Source of the DNA: Tepidisphaeraceae bacterium
GTDB taxonomy: Bacteria > Planctomycetota > Phycisphaerae > Tepidisphaerales > Tepidisphaeraceae
DNA: 8,586 bases
Assembly (NCBI GenBank): GCA_025450555.1
Contig: JANWHF010000060.1
Span: forward strand, 1 to 8,586
Direction of reading: 5' to 3'
Below are positions 1-6,159 of this stretch, one piece after another. The first letter of the stretch is position 1; each line of letters begins with the position of its first letter. The notes beneath the pieces are model-generated. The model did no database searches. It had not been told where the DNA came from and was given only the letters and a program-made list of their open reading frames with translations. The position numbers and the translations under genes were made by a program.

Positions 1-2
1 CG

Positions 3-443
3 CGTAAGCTGGACGGGGCCGATGGACAGGTCAATGTGATCGCCCGTTACGACAACAGCGCGGCCAATCCAAACAATCCATCGAGTCCGCCGCGCGAAGT
101 GCGCTGGGGCGAGCAGACGACCGACGAAATGTGCGTGGCGGCGTTGTTCTACACCGTCGATGCCGAGCATCTGACGCAGGGCATAGCCATGCCCGCCTTC
201 TCCGCCCCGCCCGGCTCCGGCGGCCGCGCGGGAGGCGCCGCAAATAATCTTGCCAATCGTCGAATGGCTCTTCAGATGTTCGACAAAAACCACGACGGCC
301 ATCTCGACGAAGCCGAAGTCGGCGATGCCCTCGAATTCCTCGAACGCCTCCGCGGCCCGATGAACGAGCGCCAGCGTGCCGGGACGAGGCGGTTTCTCGA
401 ATCACTGAATCACGATTCGCCGACGACACAGGCGGCGCGGTGA
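3..443 (+). CDS. C-terminal part of a copper type II ascorbate-dependent monooxygenase-like protein with an EF-hand (5' end outside window)
   Basis: The reading frame is already open at the window edge, so this is the last ~146 codons of a longer gene. The segment ARYDNSAANPNNP, then WGEQTTDEMC at about 111-134, matches the end of the copper type II monooxygenase fold. The Met of the DEMC motif (codon 129-131) corresponds to the methionine ligand of the catalytic copper in peptidylglycine monooxygenase, where the motif reads SSDEMC. After a Gly/Ala/Pro-rich linker, a canonical EF-hand loop (DKNHDGHLDEAE, about 282-317) suggests calcium binding. Planctomycete proteins of this type are usually large, exported and often joined to redoxin or cytochrome domains; whether that holds here cannot be seen. 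The physiological substrate is unknown. The stop lies 20 bp from the stop of the convergent gene at 464, with no clear terminator between. I am fairly sure of the family and unsure of the reaction. Confidence 0.8.
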   Translation, partial: RKLDGADGQVNVIARYDNSAANPNNPSSPPREVRWGEQTTDEMCVAALFYTVDAEHLTQGIAMPAFSAPPGSGGRAGGAANNLANRRMALQMFDKNHDGHLDEAEVGDALEFLERLRGPMNERQRAGTRRFLESLNHDSPTTQAAR

Positions 444-463
444 GGTACCAGGAATTCCGATTA

Positions 464-1468
464 CTACACCTCACGCTCGGGCGGACCACCGGGACCGGGT
501 CCTTCTTCTGGACCACCGGGCGGGCCTCCAGGTCCAGGGCCAGGGCCGGGAACTCCGTCCACTTCGGGTGGCGGTCCTCCGGGAGGTCCACCAAGTCCGG
601 GACCGTCGGGAGGGCCGCCGGGGCCTTCATCGGACGGCGCGAATCCTGGTCCGCCGTCGGGAGGTCCGTCGCCCGGCCCGGACCCAGGGCTAAGATCAGG
701 CGGACCTCCCGATGGCGGATTGGAATCGCCTTCATTTCCATCTGGTCCGCCGGGCGTGGCGTTACCAGGACGATAAGTATCTCGCGCAGCCGCCGGATTC
801 GCAGAATTACCTGACGGTCGATTCTGCGTCCGCACCGCGGCGGCGGAAGAATTCCCCGCACCTGGCCGGCCATGGCTCGCATTCGCTCCACGGCCGAAGC
901 GACCAGTTGGCCCGTTTGCGCCCCGCCGGCCAAGGCGTCCTTCCGGAGCGCCCAGCGCCGATGTCGATGGCGCCGGGAACCCTTCGAGCGTCTGGCCAAT
1001 CTTCACTTCCGTTTTTGAACCTTCGCGCTGGTAACGGAGCGCATCAAGTGTGATCTCAGCGATCAGTCCCCGGGCAATTGCCTGCCCCGCCGCTACGCGC
1101 AAAACCGAATGGCTGATGGTATCTTCAATAAATGCGCTGTATACGCCGTCGTCCAGGCTCACGCCACGCAGGGCGAGCTGCCCTTCCGACCCGCCGAGCT
1201 GGCCGGGCCGCTGGTCCAGAACCATGTGGTTGGCGGCAAAGATGCTTCGATTCAGCAGGATTCGATATGGTCCGGTCAAATCCGACTTCGGATCCACTAC
1301 ATATGCGACCGTACGCGCGGTGGGCCCGTCAGTTGCTGGGCGAGGACGACTGTAAGTTGGTGTCCCATTGTTGGTGCGCCGCGGACGACGGGAATATCCG
1401 TTGAATTGCTGCCCCAAGGCGATGGCAGTTGGCAATGCAAGAACGAGAACAATCAGCGTGCGTCTCAT
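464..1468 (-). CDS. Secreted protein with a GspC/PilP-like domain and a long Pro/Gly-rich tail
   Basis: This is a 334-residue protein. Residues 1-19 form a signal peptide (MRR, hydrophobic core, ALG then QQ), so it is exported. A basic, Arg/Pro-rich linker leads to a folded domain at about 65-163. Its pattern of ILLNRSIFA, LRGVSLDDGVYSAFIED, VAAGQ, ITLDALRYQ and VKIGQTLEG resembles the homology-region domain of type II secretion protein GspC and pilus protein PilP, which bridge inner-membrane components to the secretin. This is judged by eye and is moderately certain. Residues 164-235 are Ala/Gly/Asn/Arg-rich, and about 236-334 are almost only Pro and Gly with Asp/Glu, likely disordered. The start has TGAGG five bases upstream. 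The gene ends in a double stop (TAG TAA, 466 down to 461). It follows the sigma factor gene by 44 bp on the same strand, so the two are probably co-transcribed. No other secretion gene is in the window, so a role in a secretion or pilus machine is inference. Confidence 0.75.
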   Translation of the reverse strand: MRRTLIVLVLALPTAIALGQQFNGYSRRPRRTNNGTPTYSRPRPATDGPTARTVAYVVDPKSDLTGPYRILLNRSIFAANHMVLDQRPGQLGGSEGQLALRGVSLDDGVYSAFIEDTISHSVLRVAAGQAIARGLIAEITLDALRYQREGSKTEVKIGQTLEGFPAPSTSALGAPEGRLGRRGANGPTGRFGRGANASHGRPGAGNSSAAAVRTQNRPSGNSANPAAARDTYRPGNATPGGPDGNEGDSNPPSGGPPDLSPGSGPGDGPPDGGPGFAPSDEGPGGPPDGPGLGGPPGGPPPEVDGVPGPGPGPGGPPGGPEEGPGPGGPPEREV

Positions 1469-1512
1469 GACTGCCTCACATGGCGCAATGCACGGGAGGT
1501 GAAATGCGCCTG

Positions 1513-2067
1513 TTATGACGCCAGACGTTGTTCACAGAGTGGCGCGGATCCTTCATTGGGATCGAAAATGTGATGGAGCATGCGGGTCAGTTGTCGGCGG
1601 GCTCGATGAAGCCAGGTCTTAATCTGAGGAATGGTCGCGTCCAACGCGATGGCGATCTCGGCGTAGGGCAGCTTCTCATATTCGCACAGCACCAAAGCCG
1701 CGCGGTAATGCAATGGAAGCCGCTCGATTGCGGATCGAACCTGTTGCACCGTTTCGGTGGCAATCAAGCCGCCCAGGGCCGAACTCGATCGGCCCGGAAG
1801 ATCCACGCTCAGAGCAACAGGCTGGCGATGACGCAGCGTCCGCAGCGCCTCATTCACCACCGCCCGTCGCATCAGCGGGCCTGGGTCTTCCCAGTTGTAT
1901 CGCGCGCGATGTTCGTACAGGTTGGTCAGCGCCTGCTGAACGATGTCCTCAGGCGAAAAGCGATTGCCCACGATGCCGCGGGCTACCGTCAGCAGCCTCC
2001 CGCCATGACGCTCGACCGCAGCCTCGAACAAACTTTCCTGGTTTATACGTTCGGCAACCGCATGCAT
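1513..2067 (-). CDS. ECF-family RNA polymerase sigma factor
   Basis: This 184-residue protein has the usual length and two-domain plan of an extracytoplasmic-function (group 4) sigma factor. Region 2 lies at about 12-80 (ERHGGRLLTVARGIVGN, then SPEDIVQQALTNLYEH, the segment that binds core polymerase and the -10 element). Region 4 lies at about 108-163 (IERLPLHYRAALVLCEYEK, then the helix-turn-helix PYAEIAIALDATIPQIKTWLHRAR, which reads the -35 element). No sigma-1.1 or region 3 is present, as expected. The ATG at 2067 has TGAGG seven bases upstream. No zinc-binding anti-sigma factor is encoded next to it; the only neighbour in the transcription unit is the GspC-like secreted protein. The sigma factor may therefore be controlled by the exported protein, by a distant anti-sigma factor, or only at transcription; the sequence does not decide. 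The domain call is firm and the regulon unknown. Confidence 0.93.
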   Translation of the reverse strand: MHAVAERINQESLFEAAVERHGGRLLTVARGIVGNRFSPEDIVQQALTNLYEHRARYNWEDPGPLMRRAVVNEALRTLRHRQPVALSVDLPGRSSSALGGLIATETVQQVRSAIERLPLHYRAALVLCEYEKLPYAEIAIALDATIPQIKTWLHRARRQLTRMLHHIFDPNEGSAPLCEQRLAS

Positions 2068-2162
2068 GGACCGGCCTCAAATAGTTGACAGGCTTCCATG
2101 AAGGTAGTTGCGCGACCTAACCAACAACCGCCGCAGGGGTCGAGAAACCTACGCCCTTCTCA

Positions 2163-2255
2163 GCGCCAAGACCGCCAAGCAAGCCAAGAGCGCCAAGAAG
2201 ACAATTATTTAATGTCCTTTCTTGGCGCTCTTGGCACCCTTGGCGTTCTTGGCGC
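2163..2255. repeat. Large imperfect hairpin built of 9-bp units (family A)
   Basis: The arms 2163-2203 and 2213-2255 are inverted copies separated by a 9-nt AT-only loop (2204-2212). They differ at four positions plus a 2-nt gap near the loop. Each arm is itself four tandem 9-bp units of consensus nCGCCAAGA: the left arm reads gcgccaaga, ccgccaagc, aagccaaga, gcgccaaga, and the right arm carries the complement with the same period. It lies between the stop of the LEPR-XLL gene (2322) and the start of the sigma gene (2067). Being a long stem it could hinder read-through or protect a 3' end, but no T-run follows, so it is not a standard terminator. Similar GCCAAG-rich palindromes are common intergenic repeats in planctomycetes; membership in a dispersed family here is inferred. 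Confidence 0.85.
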
Positions 2256-2321
2256 AATGATCTCGCGCCGGCCTGTATATCAGCAGAACTTCGGTTCCGT
2301 GCCGCCGTGGTGAATCCTGAT

Positions 2322-4037
2322 CTAGACGATCAGAATCTGGAAATCGCCAACGGTGACCGATTGGCTCGGGGTGGCCAGTTGCGAGTAAGCGAGCTTGTGC
2401 TTGGAAGTGAAATCGAAGGCGGAGAATTGCCCCACAGAATGCGCGGCAAGACCGAACGTGCTGCCGCCGTTGTTGGACCGCAGGCTGCCGGCGCTGACGT
2501 TGCCGATGTGTGACGCGGCGACGATCGCATTGGAAAGCCCAAGCTGCTTGGCGCTGGGATGAAGCGAAATGGAGCCGATCGTTGCAGAGGCCACGAAACT
2601 CGAAGCCGAAACGTCGGTCAGCGCGTTTGGAATCGTTTCACCATTCGGCAGGTTTCCAATACCGGCCAGGACATCGCTGGTATCCAGCGTCCGCGCCGAA
2701 ATGGAGCCGACGTTACCGGCTGCAAAAATCAACGAATTGACGATCGATCCGCCGACAGAGAGCGAGCCCAGATCCTGACCAGCGGCCGTGAGATCGAGGC
2801 TCGCCTCGTTCATGGAACCGCGCACGTGGATCGATCCGATGGACGGCGCGGTGATACTGCCGCCCAAACTACCGCTGTCGTTGATCGATCGAAGCGGCGA
2901 AGCGAAGGTCGCATTGAAGTCGCTTTCGATTCCGCGGACGTTCAGCGAATGAATATTGGCGGTGGCCGCGGCGCTCCAGGCGCCGCCGATCGTTCCTCGA
3001 ACGCGGAAGTTTCGCAGGGCGACATTGTGCGGCGCGCCCAACCCACTGAGCTGAAGGCCCGGCGTCATGCTGCCGCGCGAAATCAGCCGGTTGATGTAGG
3101 GCGCCGTGAGCGTCTCGCTGACGTTGTCGCTATTCCCCCAGCCAAAGGATCGGATCAGAGAAATCGGCGAGCCATTGGAGAAGTTTTCATCAGCCCAGGA
3201 AAGGTTACGAACGTCCGTGAGCTGCCCGCCAGATAGCGCGCCCAGCGTCATATTCCCTTCGAATGCATAATCGATTTGAACATGACGAACGCCACCGGGC
3301 GCGGTGAGATCGCCTACAATCTGAGTGCGCACGAAGCGCAGCCGGTTAAAACCGCCATCGGAGGTGATGTCGCCGATGCGGGTGATGCCTTTGCGGGTGA
3401 TTTGGCCGCGCACGGTAATCGAGGATGCATTGGTGCTGCCGGTCACGTCAATTCCCATCACCAGGACGTTCTGGCCCGAAACATGTCGGCCGCCCGAGTT
3501 GCTCAGGTGCAGGTTATCCCCGGCAAAGTGAACGATCGCGCTGCCAGGGCCACTGTAAGAAATCGTGCCGTGGGTATGGTCGGCCTGGCGGAACCCTACG
3601 GAAGACCCCTGCCCGGCACCGAGTGAAACATCCAGCGACCGCGCCGCCGACGGCTTGATCTCGACGCGTACGTCATCGACCACCATTCCGCCAAACAAAC
3701 CGCTCGCAACGACCGCCACGTGCGCGATGCCCGACTGCCCGGCCACCGGCGCGAGTGTCAGTTGTGAGCCGTTGATCGAGGTCGTCAAGAGCTTCAGATT
3801 GTCGCTGGTGGCCTTGTAGGTGAGGGTGGGAACGAAGAATTGTGGATCGGTAAAATTATTGGAAAGATCGATTGCGGTGGGCGTGTCCTGCTGAAGCACC
3901 TGATTGGGAATCGGCTGCACCAGCGTCGCGGAAAGCAACCGGCGAGCTTCGAGGCTTTCCGTCACCCGCGTCACTGGGCGCCTGGCAACATCGGTTGTCC
4001 GTCGCCGGCGCCGCCAGAGAATAGCCAAATCCACCAC
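2322..4037 (-). CDS. LEPR-XLL cell-surface protein with a cadherin/Ig-like domain and a beta-helix-like repeat region
   Basis: This is a protein of about 571 residues. The N-terminus has a basic run (WRRRRR) and then ESLEARRLLSA at about 27-37, a variant of the planctomycete LEPR-XLL motif (LEPRxLLSA, with Ala in place of Pro), found at the start of large surface or secreted proteins. Residues ~40-130 look like a dystroglycan-type cadherin or Ig-like domain (PIPNQVLQQDTPTAIDLSNNF, then LTYKATSDN and NGSQLTLAPVAGQSG). From ~195 to ~545 there is a run of short strands in the style of GSI-x-V-x-G (IGSIHVRGSM, LGSLSVGGSI, VGSISARTL, IGSISLHP, IGNVSAGSL), suggesting a parallel beta-helix. It ends VGDFQILIV. 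A strong AAGGAGG at 4043-4049 decides the start: TTG at 4040 is too close (2 nt), while GTG at 4037 (5 nt) and GTG at 4034 (8 nt) both fit. It is probably a surface structural or adhesive protein; its ligand is unknown. Confidence 0.82.
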   Translation of the reverse strand: MVDLAILWRRRRRTTDVARRPVTRVTESLEARRLLSATLVQPIPNQVLQQDTPTAIDLSNNFTDPQFFVPTLTYKATSDNLKLLTTSINGSQLTLAPVAGQSGIAHVAVVASGLFGGMVVDDVRVEIKPSAARSLDVSLGAGQGSSVGFRQADHTHGTISYSGPGSAIVHFAGDNLHLSNSGGRHVSGQNVLVMGIDVTGSTNASSITVRGQITRKGITRIGDITSDGGFNRLRFVRTQIVGDLTAPGGVRHVQIDYAFEGNMTLGALSGGQLTDVRNLSWADENFSNGSPISLIRSFGWGNSDNVSETLTAPYINRLISRGSMTPGLQLSGLGAPHNVALRNFRVRGTIGGAWSAAATANIHSLNVRGIESDFNATFASPLRSINDSGSLGGSITAPSIGSIHVRGSMNEASLDLTAAGQDLGSLSVGGSIVNSLIFAAGNVGSISARTLDTSDVLAGIGNLPNGETIPNALTDVSASSFVASATIGSISLHPSAKQLGLSNAIVAASHIGNVSAGSLRSNNGGSTFGLAAHSVGQFSAFDFTSKHKLAYSQLATPSQSVTVGDFQILIV

Positions 4038-4042
4038 CAACG

Positions 4043-4077
4043 CCTCCTTCGAGTTATTTCCCCGATGGAAAATAATA
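4043..4077 (-). promoter_or_regulatory. Shine-Dalgarno (4043-4049) and candidate -10 box (4072-4077) of the LEPR-XLL gene
   Basis: On the minus strand AAGGAGG at 4049-4043 is a near-perfect ribosome binding site and favours the GTG starts at 4037 or 4034 over the TTG at 4040. TATTAT at 4077-4072 matches a -10 box and would give a leader of about 25-30 nt. No convincing -35 box lies 16-18 bp further upstream. The ribosome site is well supported; the promoter is tentative. Confidence 0.45.
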
Positions 4078-4113
4078 GGGTTTCCGCGCCGTGTCTACGT
4101 CGAAGAATGTTTT

Positions 4114-4136
4114 ACCACGGCACGGAGACCCGGAGG
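4114..4136. repeat. Remnant of a CACGGAGAC-type intergenic repeat
   Basis: The stretch ccacggcacggagacc with cggagg is a degraded version of the widespread intergenic motif CCACGGAGACACGGAG, whose unit is about 9 bp. No matching opposite arm is clear nearby, so it looks like a decayed half-element. A small stem (agacc/ggtct, 4126-4139) overlaps it. Confidence 0.4.
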
Positions 4137-4186
4137 TCTGGTTTTGCTGATAAAAGTGCCGCTGCGAGGAACGCCTTTTAAATAAA

Positions 4187-4337
4187 GACAATTTAGCCGC
4201 ACGCAGATGAACTGTGCATCTGTGTTGATCTGTGGTATTAGCCACGGATGCGCACGGACGAAATGCGCAAGGCGACACGAGGTTTCCACCGACCCACAAA
4301 ATCTTGTCTTATCTGCGTTCTCCGCGGTTTAATTGAA
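4187..4337. repeat. Degenerate nested palindromic repeat (CGCAGAT / ATCTGTG type, family B)
   Basis: The outer arms are at 4190-4211 (aatttagccgc, then acgcagatga) and 4309-4336 (ttatctgcgttctccgcgg, then tttaatt). They are inverted copies with the left arm missing about five bases. Inside, gtgttgatctgtgg (4222-4235) faces gccacggatgcgcacgg (4241-4257) across a short loop, matching at 10 of 14 positions. The motifs ATCTGTG and ACGCAGA are those of a common family of non-coding palindromes in planctomycetes and other environmental bacteria. The element occupies most of the 379-bp gap between the PEP-CTERM gene and the LEPR-XLL gene. Short open frames across it have no ribosome site and are chance translations. 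Confidence 0.6.
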
Positions 4338-4419
4338 TGATCCGGCTAGGACCGCTTTGTCCTTGGAAAAGGGCGATTGCACGGGACGGGTCGCGGACGC
4401 GCACCGCGAGCGGCAGCGG

Positions 4420-5217
4420 TTAAAAGAATTGGCAGGACGCGGAGCGGCGACGGAGTAGAGTTAATGCACCCATGGCGCAGAGCAGCATTAAACCGCTGCT
4501 CGCGGCGCTGGGCAGTGGCGCGGCGTCGATTTGTTGTGACGGGCTGTTGAAGCTGAAATCGCCCAGGGCGATGTTGGCTTCGGTGCCGGTGGGATTCTGG
4601 GTGTTGGTTGGGTTGGCGACGGAGAGGTCGGAAGGCGTCCCGCTGATGTCGATACCGGTGATGGCGGAATCGGAGGTGAAGCCGATGAAGCTGCCGACTC
4701 CACCGGTGGAGCTGGCGGAAAACGTGTGGATTTGGCCGTCGGCGGTTTTCACGTTGAAGTTGAATGAGCCGGCGTCACCGGGATTGGTCAGGCCGACGTA
4801 GAACCCGACGGCGGTGGAGTAGCTGGCCAGGTCGGCCGAGAGCTGGCCGCTGTATTGTGTGTCCGTAGTATTGGCAATCGCGCCGCCCACGACGGCGGTG
4901 GGATTGCCGGGGCCGAAGGTGTTGTAGCCGTCGTAGTTGGAGATGCTGAGGGTGCTGAAGGAGGAATTCTTCAACAGATCGGTGGTGATGCCGCTGAAGT
5001 TGACGGGGCCGACCGAGAGGACCTGGTTGTTGTAGTCCGCTCCGACGACGCCGGGACCGAGGAGGCTCTGGAAGTCGATGGTGGTGAGAGAGCCGGAAGC
5101 CGCGCCGAAAAGGGTGGGGTCGGTGTATGAGGTGACGGCGCTTGCGTTCGCGAAGCCGCAAGCGGCTAAAAGGAAGCCGGACATGAGAATTGCTACGACC
5201 GACGACGCCTTGCACAT
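4420..5217 (-). CDS. Secreted PEP-CTERM-like protein (PLPSA variant)
   Basis: This is a 265-residue exported protein. The signal peptide covers about 1-27 (MCK, hydrophobic core ~7-19, ANASA then V). The C-terminus has the three-part exosortase sorting signal: a PLPSA motif at 234-238 in place of Val-Pro-Glu-Pro, a hydrophobic segment at 241-255 and RRR at 256-258. Such tails are thought to be cut by exosortase (EpsH/Xrt) during export to the envelope or matrix. The body is Ser/Thr/Gly/Asn-rich and beta-strand-like. The segment AVGFYVGLTNPG, then GSFNFNVKTADGQIHTFSASS and FIGFTSDSAITGIDISG (about 136-193), is typical of PEP-CTERM beta-sandwich proteins of unknown ligand. The region also holds LAAC at 17-20, a good lipobox, so lipidation at Cys20 is an alternative to signal peptidase I cleavage. 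The start ATG has GGGAAGGG about 8 bases upstream. No exosortase gene is in the window. Confidence 0.83.
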   Translation of the reverse strand: MCKASSVVAILMSGFLLAACGFANASAVTSYTDPTLFGAASGSLTTIDFQSLLGPGVVGADYNNQVLSVGPVNFSGITTDLLKNSSFSTLSISNYDGYNTFGPGNPTAVVGGAIANTTDTQYSGQLSADLASYSTAVGFYVGLTNPGDAGSFNFNVKTADGQIHTFSASSTGGVGSFIGFTSDSAITGIDISGTPSDLSVANPTNTQNPTGTEANIALGDFSFNSPSQQIDAAPLPSAASSGLMLLCAMGALTLLRRRSASCQFF

Positions 5218-5682
5218 ATGTAATCCCTTCCCCAGATGCCCAAATCCCGCATTTTAAACTCTCAATGCGTTATCCGAGCACGGGGCACCAATGGGCCCAA
5301 TTTAATCTCACGCAACACGTCTTAAGCCGGAATTCCCCTCGGAAACCGCACTCTGCAATTTATATCTCCCCCGAAGCAATCTGTTGCTGAACCACTTGGG
5401 GTGTCGCGGCAAGATGTTATCAAACAAGATAGCAGAATACGAATGGGAACTCAGCCATGGACAAGATCGGGGCGCAAAGGTTTGATAACCCCGGCATCTG
5501 GGTGCGACTGTACTGCATCATTTTCGATTGAAACTGGTTTTCTTCAGCGCAGATGCACGATAGAATGGTTCGGACACATCGTGATTGTTCCAGGCCGAGC
5601 GTCGAATCGGCTTTTGAAGTGGGTCATCTCGGAGACCGGTTGGCAATTTCTGGCCGCAGGGATGCGCCCTGAGGAGATTCTC
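5218..5682. other. 465-bp divergent intergenic region
   Basis: It separates the minus-strand PEP-CTERM gene from the plus-strand zinc-ribbon gene and should carry both promoters. On the minus strand TAAAAT (5256-5251) and TATAAA (5364-5359) could be -10 boxes for the PEP-CTERM gene, but neither has a good -35. On the plus strand TAGAAT at 5561-5566 is a possible -10 for the zinc-ribbon gene, also without a good -35. The frame of the zinc-ribbon gene stays open upstream to a GTG at 5401, but the extra 94 codons have no ribosome site or recognisable domain. I see no RNA gene or clear repeat here. Confidence 0.5.
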
Positions 5683-5982
5683 ATGTCCACCCAAGCGCCA
5701 GCGGGGGCAAAGTATTGCTGCAAGTGCAGCAAAGACGTTACGCATCAGCAGCGGATGAAAGACACCGAGGGCAGATACTGGTGTCCAGACTGCTCCAAGA
5801 AGGACGAAGCGAAGAAGATGGAACATGCGGGCGCGGTGTGTAAAGGGTGCGGGGAGGCGTTCTCGAAGCCGCAGTTGACGTGGATTGGGGGGTTGCCGTA
5901 TTGCAAGCCCTGTATGACATCGCGGTTTGCGGTGAAGAAGACTTTCCTGGGGCGGGTTTGGTCGCAGTTGAAGGGTGAGTAA
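5683..5982 (+). CDS. Small protein with two CxxC...CxxC zinc-ribbon-like modules
   Basis: This is a 99-residue protein. Two metal-binding modules follow each other: C12-x2-C15-x18-C34-x2-C37 and C53-x2-C56-x17-C74-x2-C77. Each has an aromatic residue just before the second CxxC pair (YWCPDC, YCKPC), giving a LIM- or zinc-ribbon-like pattern that should hold two zinc ions. A Lys/Glu-rich linker joins them, and the last 20 residues (FAVKKTFLGRVWSQLKGE) are basic and may form an amphipathic helix. There is no signal peptide or membrane segment, so it is probably cytoplasmic and may bind nucleic acid or protein. The start is chosen at ATG 5683 because GAGGAG (5671-5676) lies six bases upstream and the Cys modules begin shortly after. 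The specific family is not recognised. The neighbours are unrelated: a divergent PEP-CTERM gene upstream and a lipoprotein gene 177 bp downstream on the same strand. Confidence 0.72.
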   Translation: MSTQAPAGAKYCCKCSKDVTHQQRMKDTEGRYWCPDCSKKDEAKKMEHAGAVCKGCGEAFSKPQLTWIGGLPYCKPCMTSRFAVKKTFLGRVWSQLKGE

Positions 5983-6035
5983 CTGCATGATTGTGCAGAA
6001 GTTTGAGGGGGCAAGCCGATGTGGGGGAAGGTTTT

Positions 6036-6067
6036 GACCTGCCGGTAGGCGGTCTAATTCCATTTTT
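6036..6067 (+). terminator. Possible weak intrinsic terminator after the zinc-ribbon gene
   Basis: GACC(t)GCC at 6036-6043 pairs with GGCGGTC at 6048-6054 across the loop ggta. The stem is seven pairs with one bulged base. A partly T-rich tract with a late run of five T (6055-6067) follows. The stem is short and the T-run is displaced, so this is tentative. Confidence 0.3.
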
Positions 6068-6108
6068 GAGATGGACGGTTTGTGCATCGACGCGCCGGAC
6101 GGGGGCGG

Positions 6109-6114
6109 TACAAT
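6109..6114 (+). promoter_or_regulatory. Candidate -10 box (TACAAT) for the lipoprotein gene
   Basis: TACAAT stands out in a GC-rich stretch 46 bp before the lipoprotein start codon and would give a leader of roughly 40 nt. The best -35-like element, TTGTGC at 6080-6085, is 23 bp away, which is too far for standard spacing, and atcgac at the right distance is a poor match. It may be a -10-dominated promoter. Confidence 0.35.
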
Positions 6115-6159
6115 GCGCGGGCCTCGGCATGGGTGCCGGGCAATGAGGAGATCAAACGG

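Noticed and set aside
31..999. Long minus-strand open frame of 322 codons overlapping the monooxygenase and the GspC-like gene
   Set aside because: It is antisense to the monooxygenase gene and in another frame of the GspC-like gene, has an Arg-rich low-information translation, no domain and no ribosome site; GC-rich DNA often leaves such shadow frames open.
1494..1514. Perfect-looking ribosome site gggaggtgaa before an ATG at 1503 on the plus strand
   Set aside because: The frame ends after four codons and lies in the gap between two minus-strand genes.
1528..2088. 186-codon plus-strand frame antisense to the sigma factor
   Set aside because: The minus-strand frame has clear sigma-2 and sigma-4 motifs; the antisense product has none.
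2163..2255. CRISPR-like array
   Set aside because: The units are 9 bp, contiguous and inverted around a loop, with no spacers.
2098..2313. 71-codon plus-strand frame giving a peptide with FLGALGTLGVLGA
   Set aside because: It is a translation of the 9-bp repeat hairpin; the apparent periodicity comes from the three-codon unit, and no ribosome site precedes it.
4054..4299. 81-codon minus-strand frame in the spacer between the surface-protein genes
   Set aside because: It translates family B repeat sequence, a known source of false hypothetical proteins, and lacks a ribosome site.
4391..4409. Hairpin tcgcgg / ccgcga downstream of the PEP-CTERM gene as its terminator
   Set aside because: The stem is only six pairs and no T-run follows on the minus strand; it may be chance in GC-rich DNA.
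5401..5682. N-terminal extension of the zinc-ribbon protein from GTG 5401
   Set aside because: The upstream codons show no domain and the clear ribosome site at 5671-5676 serves ATG 5683.
6082..6159. Upstream GTG start for the lipoprotein gene
   Set aside because: It would put 26 charged residues before the lipoprotein signal peptide and would lie upstream of the candidate -10 box at 6109; ATG 6160 has a good ribosome site.
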